Shown here: positions 55,279 to 64,000 of the stretch, in pieces
Position numbering within the stretch: position 1 is the stretch's first letter
Layout of the letters: each line of letters begins with the position of its first letter
Origin: Elymus sibiricus
Lineage: Eukaryota; Streptophyta; Magnoliopsida; Poales; Poaceae
Assembly (NCBI GenBank): GCA_039707655.1
Contig: CM077667.1
Coordinates: 63,393,628-63,457,627 of the forward strand
DNA length: 64,000 nucleotides
Direction of reading: 5' to 3'
Position numbers and translations under genes: made by a program
The notes under the pieces: model-generated
The model's input: the letters and a program-made list of their open reading frames with translations, nothing else
What the model was told of the DNA's origin: nothing
The model's database searches: none

Positions 55279-55619
55279 ATGACAGAAAAAAAAATAGGAG
55301 AGGAAAAAAAAACCCGAGAGAAGCAAAAGTAACTTTCGAAGGTTTAGTTACGGAAGCCCTACCCAATGGAATGTTCCGCGTTCGGCTAGAGAATGACACC
55401 ATCATCCTAGGCTATATTTCAGGAAAGATCCGGTCTAGTTCTATACGAATACTGATGGGGGATAGGGTCAAAATTGAAGTAAGTCGTTATGATTCAAGCA
55501 AGGGACGTATAATTTATAGACTTCCCCATAAGGATTCGAAGCGTACCGAAGACTCGAAGGATAGCGAAGATTTGAAGGATAGCGAAGATTTGAAGGATAC
55601 CAAAGATTCAAAGGATTAG
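55279..55619 (+). pseudogene. infA: Plastid infA copy with a start-proximal frameshift
   Basis: Translation initiation factor 1, an S1-like OB-fold protein. The body ([36 protein letters not shown]...) and the D/K-rich C-terminal tail of grass infA are intact. The native ATG at 55279 is in a different frame from the body, because the A-run after it (55286-55294) is one base short. An upstream frame from 55167 reads into the body by chance. The normal 113-residue protein therefore cannot be made from its own start. As with rps19, the defect is a homopolymer slip. Confidence 0.85.
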
Positions 55620-55723
55620 GTTTTTTTTTTCTAGGGTAATAAATTCTAAGTTCTAAAATTCAAGCGAAGAGACTTATTTTTTCCAAAAGATTAGATTCAT
55701 AGTTTAAAAAAGGATACGGAAAT

Positions 55724-55837
55724 ATGAAAATAAGAGCTTCCGTTCGTAAAATTTGTACAAAATGTCGACTGATTCGTAGGCGTGGACGAATTAGAGTCAT
55801 TTGCTCTAATCCGAAGCATAAACAAAGACAGGGGTAA
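55724..55837 (+). CDS. rpl36: Plastid-derived rpl36 copy, intact
   Basis: 37 codons, [19 protein letters not shown]...KHKQRQG, the complete ribosomal protein L36 with its zinc-binding C/C/C/H residues (CTKC, C and H near the end). It is too short for most ORF filters. It lies between infA and rps11 as in plastids, about 104 bp after infA. Confidence 0.92.
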
Positions 55838-56022
55838 TCTTTCGAAAAAGAACTTTACTTTCTAAAAAGTAAAAAAAAGTACCCGCGGAAATGTTCCAAT
55901 TCCAAATAAAATAATTTAATTTAAAATAATTAAAGTAAAGGGTGTATTTTACCCTGAAACGGATATCTTTGTATCTTTTTTTCTTTTTTTATTTCTAACT
56001 CATATTTATGAGATAATAAAAT

Positions 56023-56454
56023 ATGGCAAAAGCTATACCCAAAATTGGTTCATGTAAGAAAGTGCGTATTGGTTTACGTAGGAATGCACGTTTTAGTTTA
56101 CGGAAGAGTGCACGTAGAATAACAAAAGGGGTTATTCATGTTCAAGCTAGTTTCAACAATACCATTATAACTGTTACAGACCCACAAGGTCGGGTGGTTT
56201 TCTGGTCCTCGGCCGGTACTTGTGGATTCAAAAGCTCAAGAAAAGCATCACCCTATGCTGGTCAAAGAACAGCAGTAGATGCTATTCGTACAGTAGGTTT
56301 GCAACGAGCAGAAGTTATGGTAAAGGGCGCTGGTAGTGGAAGAGATGCCGCATTACGAGCCATTGCTAAAAGTGGTGTGCGATTAAGTTGTATACGCGAT
56401 GTAACACCTATGCCGCATAATGGATGTCGACCGCCTAAAAAAAGACGTCTGTAA
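56023..56454 (+). CDS. rps11: Plastid-derived rps11 copy, intact frame
   Basis: It encodes ribosomal protein S11 of the 30S subunit, 143 residues, full length ([10 protein letters not shown]...[18 protein letters not shown]...[13 protein letters not shown]). Residue 11 is Cys where Arg would be expected; TGT for CGT is the kind of C-to-T change that methylated nuclear DNA accumulates. The spacing to rpl36 and rpoA is native. No nuclear promoter or transit peptide is seen. Confidence 0.92.
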   Translation: MAKAIPKIGSCKKVRIGLRRNARFSLRKSARRITKGVIHVQASFNNTIITVTDPQGRVVFWSSAGTCGFKSSRKASPYAGQRTAVDAIRTVGLQRAEVMVKGAGSGRDAALRAIAKSGVRLSCIRDVTPMPHNGCRPPKKRRL

Positions 56455-56525
56455 AAGAATTAACCCGCTTTCAACTTTCAAGAGAAATAAACGATTCAAT
56501 GATAAAATAATAATACTAGTCTATT

Positions 56526-57542
56526 ATGGTTCGAGAGGAGGTAGCAGGATCCACTCAAACACTACAGTGGAAGTGTATTGAATCAAGAGTAGATAGTAAG
56601 CGCCTTTATTATGGTCGTTTCATTCTGTCCCCGTTTAGAAAAGGTCAAGCGGACACCGTCGGTATTGCCTTGCGAAGAGCTTTACTTGGAGAAATAGAAG
56701 GAACATGTATCACACGTGCAAAATTTGGGAGCGTGCCGCACGAATATTCTACAATAGCAGGTATTGAAGAATCCGTACAAGAAATTTTACTAAATTTGAA
56801 AGAAATTGTATTGAGAAGTAATCTCTATGGAGTTAGAGACGCATCCATTTGCGTCAAAGGTCCTAGATACATAACTGCTCAAGATATCATCTTACCGCCT
56901 TCCGTAGAAATCGTTGATACGGCACAACCTATAGCTAACTTGACAGAGCCCATTGATTTCTGTATTGATTTACAGATCAAGAGAGATCGTGGATATCAGA
57001 CAGAACTCAGAAAGAACTATCAAGATGGAAGTTATCCTATAGATGCTGTATCCATGCCTGTTCGAAATGTGAATTATAGTATTTTTTCTTGTGGGAATGG
57101 AAATGAAAAACACGAGATACTTTTTCTAGAAATATGGACTAATGGAAGTTTAACCCCTAAGGAAGCACTTTATGAGGCTTCTCGTAATTTGATTGATTTA
57201 TTTCTTCCTTTTCTACATGCGGAGGAAGAGGGCACTAGTTTCGAAGAAAATAAAAACAGGTTTACTCCACCCCTTTTTACTTTTCAAAAAAGATTAACTA
57301 ATCTAAAGAAAAACAAAAAAGGAATTCCATTGAATTGTATTTTTATTGATCAATTAGAATTGACTTCTAGAACGTATAATTGTCTAAAAAGGGCCAATAT
57401 ACATACACTATTGGACCTTTTGAGTAAGACTGAAGAAGATCTTCTGAGAATTGACAGTTTTCGTATGGAAGATAGAAAACATATATGGGACACTCTAGAG
57501 AAGCATCTCCCAATTGATAAAGAATCATCAACAAGGGCGTTC
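56526..57542 (+). CDS. rpoA: Plastid-derived rpoA copy with altered C-terminus
   Basis: Alpha subunit of the plastid-encoded RNA polymerase. The N-terminal assembly domain ([29 protein letters not shown]...) and the C-terminal domain ([27 protein letters not shown]...) are present. The native sequence stops being recognisable after HLPID near codon 331, and the frame then runs through KESSTRAF to a stop formed by rps12 exon sequence. The total of 339 codons equals the native length only by coincidence. The last few residues are thus replaced by the junction. Confidence 0.88.
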
Positions 57543-57728
57543 TAGTGCGTTGTAGATTCTTATCCAAGACTTGTATCATTTGATGATGCCATGTGAATCA
57601 AGCAACAGGAGAAGGACCCAATAACGAAAGTTTCGTAAAGGGACTAGAGCAGACTACCATGAGACAAAAGATCTTCTTTCTAAAGAGATTCGATTCGGAA
57701 CTCTTATATGTCCAAGGTCAATATGGAA
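57528..57728 (+). pseudogene. rps12: Fragment of plastid rps12: exon 2 end and start of its group II intron
   Basis: TCAACAAGGGCGTTCTA is the end of rps12 exon 2. GTGCG at 57545 starts the group II intron, followed by recognisable intron sequence up to 57728. Near 57597-57625 a short stretch differs from the intron as I remember it (a small replacement). In the plastid this lies in the inverted repeat, far from rpoA, so the joint is a rearrangement. Confidence 0.7.
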
Positions 57729-57729
57729 A

Positions 57730-57730
<1 letters not shown>

Positions 57731-57812
<82 letters not shown>
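57731..57812. repeat. (TA)n microsatellite, about 82 bp
   Basis: Directly follows the organellar block and precedes a Helitron 5'-end fragment. Confidence 0.95.
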
Positions 57813-57817
<5 letters not shown>

Positions 57818-57984
57818 GTTGGGGGCACGTTGTGTAGGTGGGCTGGGCCATCGCAGTACACGGGCAGATTTTATTGTGCCAGAAAAATTGACGTGGCTCG
57901 CATTGACGTACGAAGATTTGAGACGGACGGACGGACGAACAAACGGACGAAAAATTAAGGGACAAGAAGCGATCCGTGCTTTAT
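57813..57984 (-). mobile_element. Helitron 5'-end fragment, near-copy of 45690-45861
   Basis: About 170 bp match Helitron E's 5' terminal part almost perfectly (one visible change GATC/GAAC near 45805, plus changes next to the TA tract). The rest of the Helitron is absent. Confidence 0.8.

Positions 57985-58077
<93 letters not shown>
57985..58077. repeat. (TA)n microsatellite, about 93 bp
   Basis: Between the Helitron fragment and Helitron D. Confidence 0.95.
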
Positions 58078-58078
<1 letters not shown>

Positions 58079-58498
58079 CTAGCAAAAGTGTCCGTGCGTT
58101 GCAACGGGATAATAAAATTGTGATGTTCAAATCAAGTTTTAAATATTCGCACTCTATGTATATACACGTATCTAAATATTTGTGCACCAACCGCACAAAT
58201 GCGAACGTAAGACACGTGCATTCTAACATGCTCACAATGTATTGATGTTGGACTTGATCCTTGATGTGTGTATTTTTTAGTATATCTTTGATGCGTGTAT
58301 GAGAAGGAAAAGAAAAGGTAAGTCTCTCGATAGATGAAAAACTGTAGGGCCCTACGACGGACGAATATTTCAGAGGAACGCTCGTTTTTTTCACTTTTAC
58401 AGATGGCGGGGTGTGTAATTTTTTTGACAAATGGCGGGGTGTGTAATTTACTTCAACTTCAGGGGCAGTTCGACGACAGACGAAACATCTAAAGAAAC
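58079..58498 (-). mobile_element. Helitron D, short, 5' end eroded
   Basis: The minus-strand 3' end has CCCGTTGCAACGCACGGAC and CTAG next to the (TA)n. The other side ends in ATTGTTTCTTTAG-like sequence running into TA and TTA repeats, so the exact 5' end is lost. About 420 bp. Confidence 0.55.
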
Positions 58499-58523
58499 AA
58501 TATATATATATATAATAATAATA

Positions 58524-58572
<49 letters not shown>
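58499..58572. repeat. (TA)n and (TTA)n microsatellite
   Basis: TA repeats change into about 20 TTA repeats. Confidence 0.95.
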
Positions 58573-58582
58573 GGGGAAGAGA

Positions 58583-60513
58583 TTCCACTGTAGCTATGAA
58601 ACTAAGGTCTGAAGCTCTCTGAGGTACGGCAACAAGTCTTACCTTAGAACCAGTCTTTCAGCCTATCGATAGTTTCAAGATCTCACATCAAGTAAATAGT
58701 TTCGTGTGTGGTCAATGAGTTGGTACACGGCGTCTTCTTTTATTTGAGTACCACACGGCCTCTCTCCCCCGAGGCGGCGGCGCCGCGCCGCCCCCGGGGA
58801 GTCCCCGTCCACGCCGCCCTCAGCCCTCCCCCTCCATCGCCTCCCACTACCGCCGCCGTCGCTGAGGATGCCGCGGGGCGAAGCCCCTGTGGTGAGGCGG
58901 CGGCGGCGGCGCAGTCCTCGGCCGGCGGTAACGCGTGGGGGCAGCGGCGTCCATCCCCCTCCTCCTCCAACGGCAGTGCGCAGCGGGTTGGCGGTGGCCA
59001 GGAGATCTCCGGCGGCCATCGGCGGATGAGTTCTTGGCTGCGATGTGATCTGATCTGGGCCCGATGGGTTTAGATCGAGATCCACTGCGGCTGCGCCTCG
59101 TCTCGACAACGGCAAAAGGAGATCCCCCCTGGGTCATCTTCGCGGCACGAGGACGTCCGGGTCTCTTGGCCCGGGCATGGTGGTGGTGGCTGCCTACTCC
59201 ACCGAAGGCGGTCAGCCAGGCTAGTTGTGACGGATCTTGGATCCCGCTATCAGCACCGGCGGCGAGTTGGGGAGACATAGTCGCCGGTGAAAACCGAGCC
59301 GACTCCGGTCATGGCGGGCGATGGCGGCGTCTACGTCGTTACCTTGATGAAGGCATCGTCAAGCAACTATCGTCAACCTGCTCGTGCCGCTCCGGGAGAA
59401 ATCCTAAGATCACCAAATTGGACGATGGCGGCGCTGCGGTGTCGTGCTCCCTCTTGGGGGCATCGTTTGTGGAGCGGCGCCGGATGGAAGAGGCATGAGG
59501 TGGAGTGGCGTGCCTTCTCTCGCGTCGACGACGGCGGGTCTCGGCGGCATGGAGCAGCGGGGTCTCGGTGCTGGACGTGGCGTGATGGCCTCGCGCAGGG
59601 CGGTCGCGCTGTCTGGCGCCATGGTGGCTTCGACAGCTGACCTGGCAAGGTCTGTGCGTCAGTACCTGCTCTGAAGATGGTTAGGTGGATGATGGCGGCG
59701 GTAGCCTCGGTGAGTGCGCCGAACCGGTGTGTGACCCATTCCCGGTATGTGGCTGGAATGGGGCATCCGACATTAGATGTTAGGTTTTGGTGCGATGTCT
59801 GTTTGGTATTAGGCTCGGACATTCGGCACCCCTGCATCAAGGGGATAGGAGTAGCGACAGGTGTCGCCTAGATGGTGGCTTCAGGCTTACTGATGTAATG
59901 CTTTGTAAGGTCTCTGAGAATAATTAATAAAATGGCTGCATGCATCGCCCAGATGCAGAGGCCGGGGGCAATCCTCCTTTTCTAAAAAAAAAAAAAAATA
60001 GTTTCAAGATCTCACGAGGCTGAGCGCAAGCTATAAACAAAATAGATAAAAGAAGATTATCGGCCAATCACCAGGATTAAACCATGCTGCTACACCTTCA
60101 ATAGATGATAAGTACAAGATTATCGACCAACTAGTGAACAAAACAGGTAACTAAGCTGAATGGGAAAGTTCTGATTGTCAAAAAAACTGAATATATATAC
60201 CTGCATAAAGGATTACTTCAATCAAGAGTGATCAAGATGAAACTTCCTCTGCTTGCAGTTGCAGAAGAAGGGAATGAACACAATCTTCAGATTTCTGAGA
60301 TTTCGTGGTGCCTTGCCTGGGCGGATAGCAGAAGCACACTAGAGCCCAGCAAGAGCAAAGGATATTGGCTATCTGGAATACGCCAGTAGATGATAAATAC
60401 TAGTCAGTATCTTGGACCTCCTCTGCTTGCGTTTGTGGCCACGCAACACAGTCTTTAAATACGCCAGCTAGAATAGTCTTCTGAAAGAGATTGGGGAGCT
60501 GCCCATTGGCTTC
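58583..60513 (-). other. Diverged copy of the NLR upstream region, split by a retroposon
   Basis: 58583-58686 resembles 41617-41730, and 60001-60513 resembles the segment that continues to 42335. Shared phrases include TTCCACTGTAG, CCTATCGATAGTTT, GATTATCGGCCAATCA, GACCAACTAGTGAACAAAAC and CCTCTGCTTGCAGTTGCAGAAGAAG. The orientation is the same. No NLR coding sequence accompanies it. Confidence 0.7.
58687..59997 (+). mobile_element. LINE-type non-autonomous retroposon, 1.3 kb
   Basis: It ends in a poly(A) tract after AATAAAATGGCTGCATGCATCG... and GCCGGGGG, the familiar tail of grass LINEs. It is flanked by the 18-bp direct repeat ATAGTTTCAAGATCTCAC (58669-58686 and 59998-60015). The body is GC-rich with many open frames but no reverse transcriptase. 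Confidence 0.8.
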
Positions 60514-60516
60514 TTA

Positions 60517-61751
60517 GGCCCCGTTCGGGAGTTCCCCTGGCTCCCTCGCAGCCAGCTTCTCGTGGGAGCCAGCGCTGGCTAGCTTCCCACGGGAGCCAGG
60601 AGCGTTCGGCTGCCCAGCGCCTCCTGATTCTGATGAATGGGCTGGCAGCCCAGCAAGGCAACCTGAAGCCCATCGGGGGGAACTATTTGATGGGCTGATT
60701 TTGTGGGGAAGGAAGGCTGGGGTGAAAGAGCACTATAGGCCAGATTACAAAGCTGCTTGTATTTTTTTTTCTGTGTAGGTTTCTGCGATTTTGACTGTAC
60801 ACAGAGCATTATTTCCTATAAAAGAGCAGTTTTGGGTAGTACAAGTGCAAATAATGTAATGAAACATGTAGTTTTTTTAATTTCACCAAGTTTAGATAAA
60901 GAACCACACGGTTTGAGATATGTCCAATGACAAAAGCTTTCTCAAATTTGCATATGTTTGCAAATCAAAGCGGGGACACATATTTATAAAACTTGAGCAT
61001 GACTTCACCAACCAAGAGCAATGGCGGTAGCTAGTTCATTCCTAAACCTATCCATGTCAGGAGCACTTGCCTCGGAAGTAGAAGCATCTGATGCACTCGA
61101 AGGAATAATATACTTCTTATATCTATCCGGAATTGTTGGAACATAATCCGGATCCCTTTCTCATCGAACAAAGTGATTATCATCTTTGTCATGGAGGCGA
61201 ACATAGTTGTGCAATGTCATAGTAGCTGCAACTATCTTCATCTGTGTTTGAAACGAGTAGTTTGGCATCTTGAGGAGAATTTGCCATTTCATCTTCCACA
61301 CTCCAAAGGTTCTCTCTATGCAATTTCGTTTCGAGGAGTGAATCTTGTTGAACTTCTCCTTAGGAGTATTTGGAGGTGCGCCTCTTTGAAAGTCAGGGAC
61401 ATGATACCGTTCTCCTTTGTATGGTGCTAGATATCCAACTCTGTTAGGATACCCTGCATCTACAAGGTAATACTTGCCTAAAAAGAACAACACACAAACA
61501 TGTTAGTTGGATGATACATCACATTATGTGTTATGTTGTAATCAAAAGAAATGCTCACCATTTGGAGGATGGGGGAAGGAGGGCCTGTCCTTCTCAATTG
61601 CATGGTATAGCACATTTGTATCATGCATAGAACCCGGTTGACCAATTGAAGCATAAGTAAAGTGCATATCAAAGTCACATACCGCCATCACATTCTGAGT
61701 TGTCGCGCCCGTTCTTCCAATGTACCTCACTCCGGACCACCTTTGTATCAT
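60517..61751 (-). mobile_element. PIF/Harbinger element, partial
   Basis: The left end GGCCCCGTTCGGGAG lies next to TTA (60514-60516), the usual Harbinger target. The transposase occupies 61161-61751. The right part is displaced by a LINE piece. CAAACAGGCCCTA near 62759 could be the other terminus, but this is weak. Confidence 0.6.
61161..61751 (-). pseudogene. PIF/Harbinger transposase (DDE_Tnp_4 type), C-terminal part
   Basis: Two exons on the minus strand. Exon one (61751-61559) contains YIGRTGATTQNVMAVCDFDM and GQPGSMHDTNV, where the first catalytic aspartates of this family lie. An 81-bp intron (61558-61478) has GT and AG ends. Exon two (61477-61161) contains YYLVDAGYPNRVGYLAPYKG and NCIERTFGVWKMKWQIL, with the remaining catalytic D and E. 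The N-terminal half is missing because a LINE fragment joins at 61745-61757. These proteins excise and insert Harbinger elements at TTA or TAA sites; this copy is inactive. Confidence 0.85.
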
Positions 61752-62400
61752 TTTTTTTACGGAACCCCGTCAGAGGGCCAGGAGCTCTGGCATTGCACTA
61801 TAGAAGAAGAGAGTTGATCCGGTTTATAAGGAAAATTGGATCGAAAACCTATCAGAATGATCAGTTTATAAGGAAAACCAGACCGAAAACCGCACAAACA
61901 ACGAAGCCTCATCGACCACACGACCCAAGGCCACAATTGCAACAAAACACACGCCCCAGGTTTCGGAGCCGCCGCTCAGACATCTCCCGCCCGCTCACGA
62001 GCCGTAGCGCCGCACGGCTCGGGCGCCCTGTAACCCTTGCTACAGTAGATGACCGCCCGCAGACCACGAACGCTGCCCCAAATATTCAGGACCGCCGCCC
62101 CGACTTTCAGCCAGACCGACCCCTCGGGCGCGTTCGACCGGGTCGACGGACGAGCTACCCTTGCCGCACCAAGTCGCCGCCCTAGCCATGCAGAGCCGCG
62201 AACCTACCCCATAGAGTCGCTGTTTCATTTCCACCCGAGGCCGCCACCTTGGCATACTTCCACCGCCCGGAGTCGTGACCCTGGCATCCACCATCCTGAC
62301 CGGGACGCAACCATGCACAACGGGCGGCGGGTGAGCGAGGGAGGAGAGGGGAACGGGGGCGGCGGCGGCTAGGTTATCGCCCGAGCCGCCCCCCAGGAGC
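61752..62400 (-). mobile_element. LINE 3' end inserted in the Harbinger transposase
   Basis: It starts with a T-run (a poly(A) tail on the minus strand) followed by sequence nearly shared with the window's right end (AAGAAGAGAGTTG, GTTTATAAGGAAAA). It becomes GC-rich rightward. The right limit is uncertain. Confidence 0.5.
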
Positions 62401-62799
62401 GACGCGAGCGACCCCGGTCAACATTGTTGTGAAGCATTTGTCAACCGTGTCTCATTCTGGTAGCTACAACAAACACACCTTCAGTGACACTGCTGCACAT
62501 GATCATCTCGAGCCAGTCTCGTCAGATTGCGCCATTGATAACCCCAACGAAGAATGTGGCATCCCCCCTGCACCAACAACCCACATCTCGGTTATTCATG
62601 GTGTCGAATTTTGTTTCTTTGCCTCAGTTGTAGCGTGCCACAATCTCTTAGCACACTAACCCACATTTCATACACAAGATTGAAGATTTTCTTGCAAAGT
62701 CTTGCCACAAGTGTGGTTAGCATTTTGCTGGCCAGAAAAATTGTAGGTAGGCTTCAGTCAAACAGGCCCTATATCTCCCTACAACTAGTTTTCCCATTC
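62401..62799. other. Unassigned stretch
   Basis: Mixed sequence with a 76-codon frame that has no recognisable motif. It may be the remainder of the Harbinger element. Confidence 0.25.
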
Positions 62800-62802
62800 T
62801 TA

Positions 62803-63229
62803 GAGCACCTACAGTCGGACCCCCTATATGCTCTTCAAACGCCCGGAACGCCCTCCCGGTTACTGACCGGTCACAAAAATGCTACCCAATCGGACCCCTC
62901 ATATCCGTCTCAAACACCCGGACTGACCGACACCCCTCATATCCATCTCAAATATGGGGACGATATGAGGGCTCGCGGACGCGCCCGGTCAGTCCACCAC
63001 GTAGGACGCGACCCCACTCCGGACCACCTTTTCTCTTTTCTTATTCATTATTTTCTTTCTCTCTCTTCTTCTCCACCAATCACGTGCAAGTGACCGGACA
63101 TATGAGATGAAAAATGAGAAGTGTGGCTGCGCGGACCAAATTATAGGGCCTCAAAACGGACACGCCCTGACCGGGCGCGTCCGCGGGCGTTTAAGGGGTC
63201 AGATTTGCTAAGTCCGGCTGTAGATGCTC
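62803..63229. mobile_element. Tourist-like MITE, 427 bp
   Basis: Inverted ends GAGCACCTACAGTCGGA and (complement) GAGCATCTACAGCCGGA. The TTA target duplication is at 62800-62802 and 63230-63232. The internal sequence is rich in CGGACGCGCCCGG. Confidence 0.8.
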
Positions 63230-63289
63230 TTATGTAGCAAATCACGCAAGGAAATACCATAGGGGTTAGCCATTTAGGCACGCGCCTTT

Positions 63290-63356
63290 TTGTCCACACA
63301 GTCCTCGTACTCTCCCTGGTGAGTGAATTGCACACACAGTCCTCGTACTCTCCCTT
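63290..63356 (+). repeat. Short direct duplication
   Basis: CACACAGTCCTCGTACTCTC occurs twice, about 40 bp apart. Confidence 0.7.
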
Positions 63357-63530
63357 CTTTGAGCAACCGCCGCATCTGCCGCAGAGATATGCATGTGCAT
63401 TCACGCGCACATCTGGCGCTAGCGCCTGATCCGCCCACATATGCAGCCACCGAAGTTTTGGCACGTCGCTGTCCTGTACCTGTTCAAGCAGAGTTGATCT
63501 GCCTTGCAAGATAATACAAACAGGTCGAAA

Positions 63531-63785
63531 TCACCCAATATCAAACTCCAAAACAGGTAAAGCAGACCATAGATTCAATTGCATACTCTTAATTGGTTGC
63601 ATCAAGACTACTGTTCTGCGCCAGTAACCAGAAAGTATGTTTCCTAATCCAAAAAATCGGGAGGAGACATTTAGCCTGCTCTTACCGTATCTAATACCAA
63701 AACCCTTCTCCCATGAATACAGGTCGTAGAAATCATATGCTTCTCCTAGGGAATCAAAGCTTGTTCCCAACGTCAGTACAACGGC
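63531..63785 (-). pseudogene. FAR1/FHY3-type DNA-binding domain fragment
   Basis: The minus-strand frame reads GTSFDSLGEAYDFYDLYSWEKGFGIRYGKSRLN, the start of a FAR1 domain, found in FAR1-related plant proteins derived from Mutator transposases. In that family the next residues hold the zinc-chelating C and H. Here the sequence becomes unrelated after about 35 residues, so only the domain start remains or a splice site follows. No ATG is nearby; the frame is open upstream for a few codons. Confidence 0.6.
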
Positions 63786-63902
63786 ATTTTCACCCGTATT
63801 TTACGCAAAACCATGAACCACCTTCTCGAGTGCGCTCACCCGATTAGGACAAGGTGTTCCCGGGGCTCACTCTGCAAGCATATCGCAAATCCACACTAAG
63901 TA

Positions 63903-64000
63903 TTTTTTTTAGAACACCTCGAGAGGGGCAGGGGGTTCCTGCATTTCATTAAGAAGAAGAGAGTTGGTCCAGTTTATGAGGAAAACCGGATCAAAAAACC
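63903..64000 (-). mobile_element. LINE 3' end, cut by the window edge
   Basis: A T-run followed by AGAACACCTCGAGAGGGGCA and the AAGAAGAAGAGAGTTGGTCC phrase. It is related to 61752-61850, and the element continues beyond the window. Confidence 0.6.

Larger units (their letters stand above)
53555..57728 (+). other. Organellar DNA insertion (plastid-derived, mosaic), 4.2 kb
   Basis: A block of compact, AT-rich plastid genes in plastid order, bounded by (TA)n on both sides. It joins at least three separate pieces: trnH plus the start of rps19; rpl14 to rpoA; and part of the rps12 intron. The first roughly 280 bp (53570-53850) I do not recognise as grass plastid DNA. See the individual genes. Confidence 0.9.

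Noticed and set aside
54788..57542. A real plastid contig or sample contamination instead of a nuclear insertion
   Set aside because: The gene order is broken by non-plastid joins and both ends run into (TA)n and Helitron sequence, so a nuclear insertion is more likely. Spanning reads would settle it.
58675..59840. GC-rich ORFs of 117-155 residues
   Set aside because: They lie inside the LINE-type retroposon, overlap on both strands and have no recognisable domain.
61728..63031. CACTCCGGACCACCTTT occurs at 61728 and 63014, resembling a target duplication around the LINE piece
   Set aside because: The right copy lies inside the Tourist-like MITE, which has its own matching TTA flanks, so the two cannot be one insertion's target duplication. 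Chance or an older event.

Overview
The window looks like nuclear DNA from a Triticeae grass (wheat, Aegilops or a close relative). The reasons are grass-type transposons throughout (CACTA ends with TTTAGTCCCGGTT repeats, Stowaway and Tourist MITEs, Helitrons whose 3' ends match the grass consensus, grass LINE tails), a plant CC-NBS-LRR gene, and an insert of grass plastid genes. There are no operons or prokaryotic features. Most short ORFs are chance frames in repeats. All identifications were made by eye.

Layout. 1-720: a palindrome-rich tandem repeat. 1190-2350: a Helitron. 3761-4865: a Mutator-like element with 9-bp target duplications. 5160-7617: a CACTA element with a GCG target duplication, inserted in a decayed membrane-protein gene. 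5898-37214: five head-to-tail copies of a 6.26-kb unit. The unit starts inside the CACTA and ends inside a fold-back MITE, and each junction shows the same 6-bp microhomology. Every unit carries a shortened CACTA, a membrane-protein gene fragment, a long inverted repeat (a natural hairpin), a possible XH-domain exon and part of the MITE. Only unit 1 has the complete CACTA and only unit 5 the complete MITE.

37280-44290: a CC-NBS-LRR resistance-type gene on the minus strand, with a one-base frameshift in its LRR region, and its upstream region with a Stowaway MITE, fold-back MITE remnants and a TRIM-like element. 44291-58572: a chain of minus-strand Helitrons and a 4.4-kb element with terminal hairpins, separated by (TA)n tracts. 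In the middle of the chain lies 4.2 kb of organellar DNA: trnH, part of rps19, rpl14, rps8, infA, rpl36, rps11, rpoA and part of an rps12 intron, joined in an order not found in the plastid genome. 58573-60516: a diverged copy of the NLR upstream region without its coding region, split by a LINE-type retroposon with an 18-bp target duplication. 60517-64000: a PIF/Harbinger transposase interrupted by a LINE piece, a Tourist-like MITE, a FAR1-domain fragment and another LINE end.

The only gene that could do cellular work is the NLR, and it is probably broken. The most unusual structures are the microhomology-bounded five-unit array with its five hairpins, the chain of Helitrons joined by (TA)n with organellar DNA inside it, and the tRNA-like sequence found at about the same place near the 5' end of three Helitrons.
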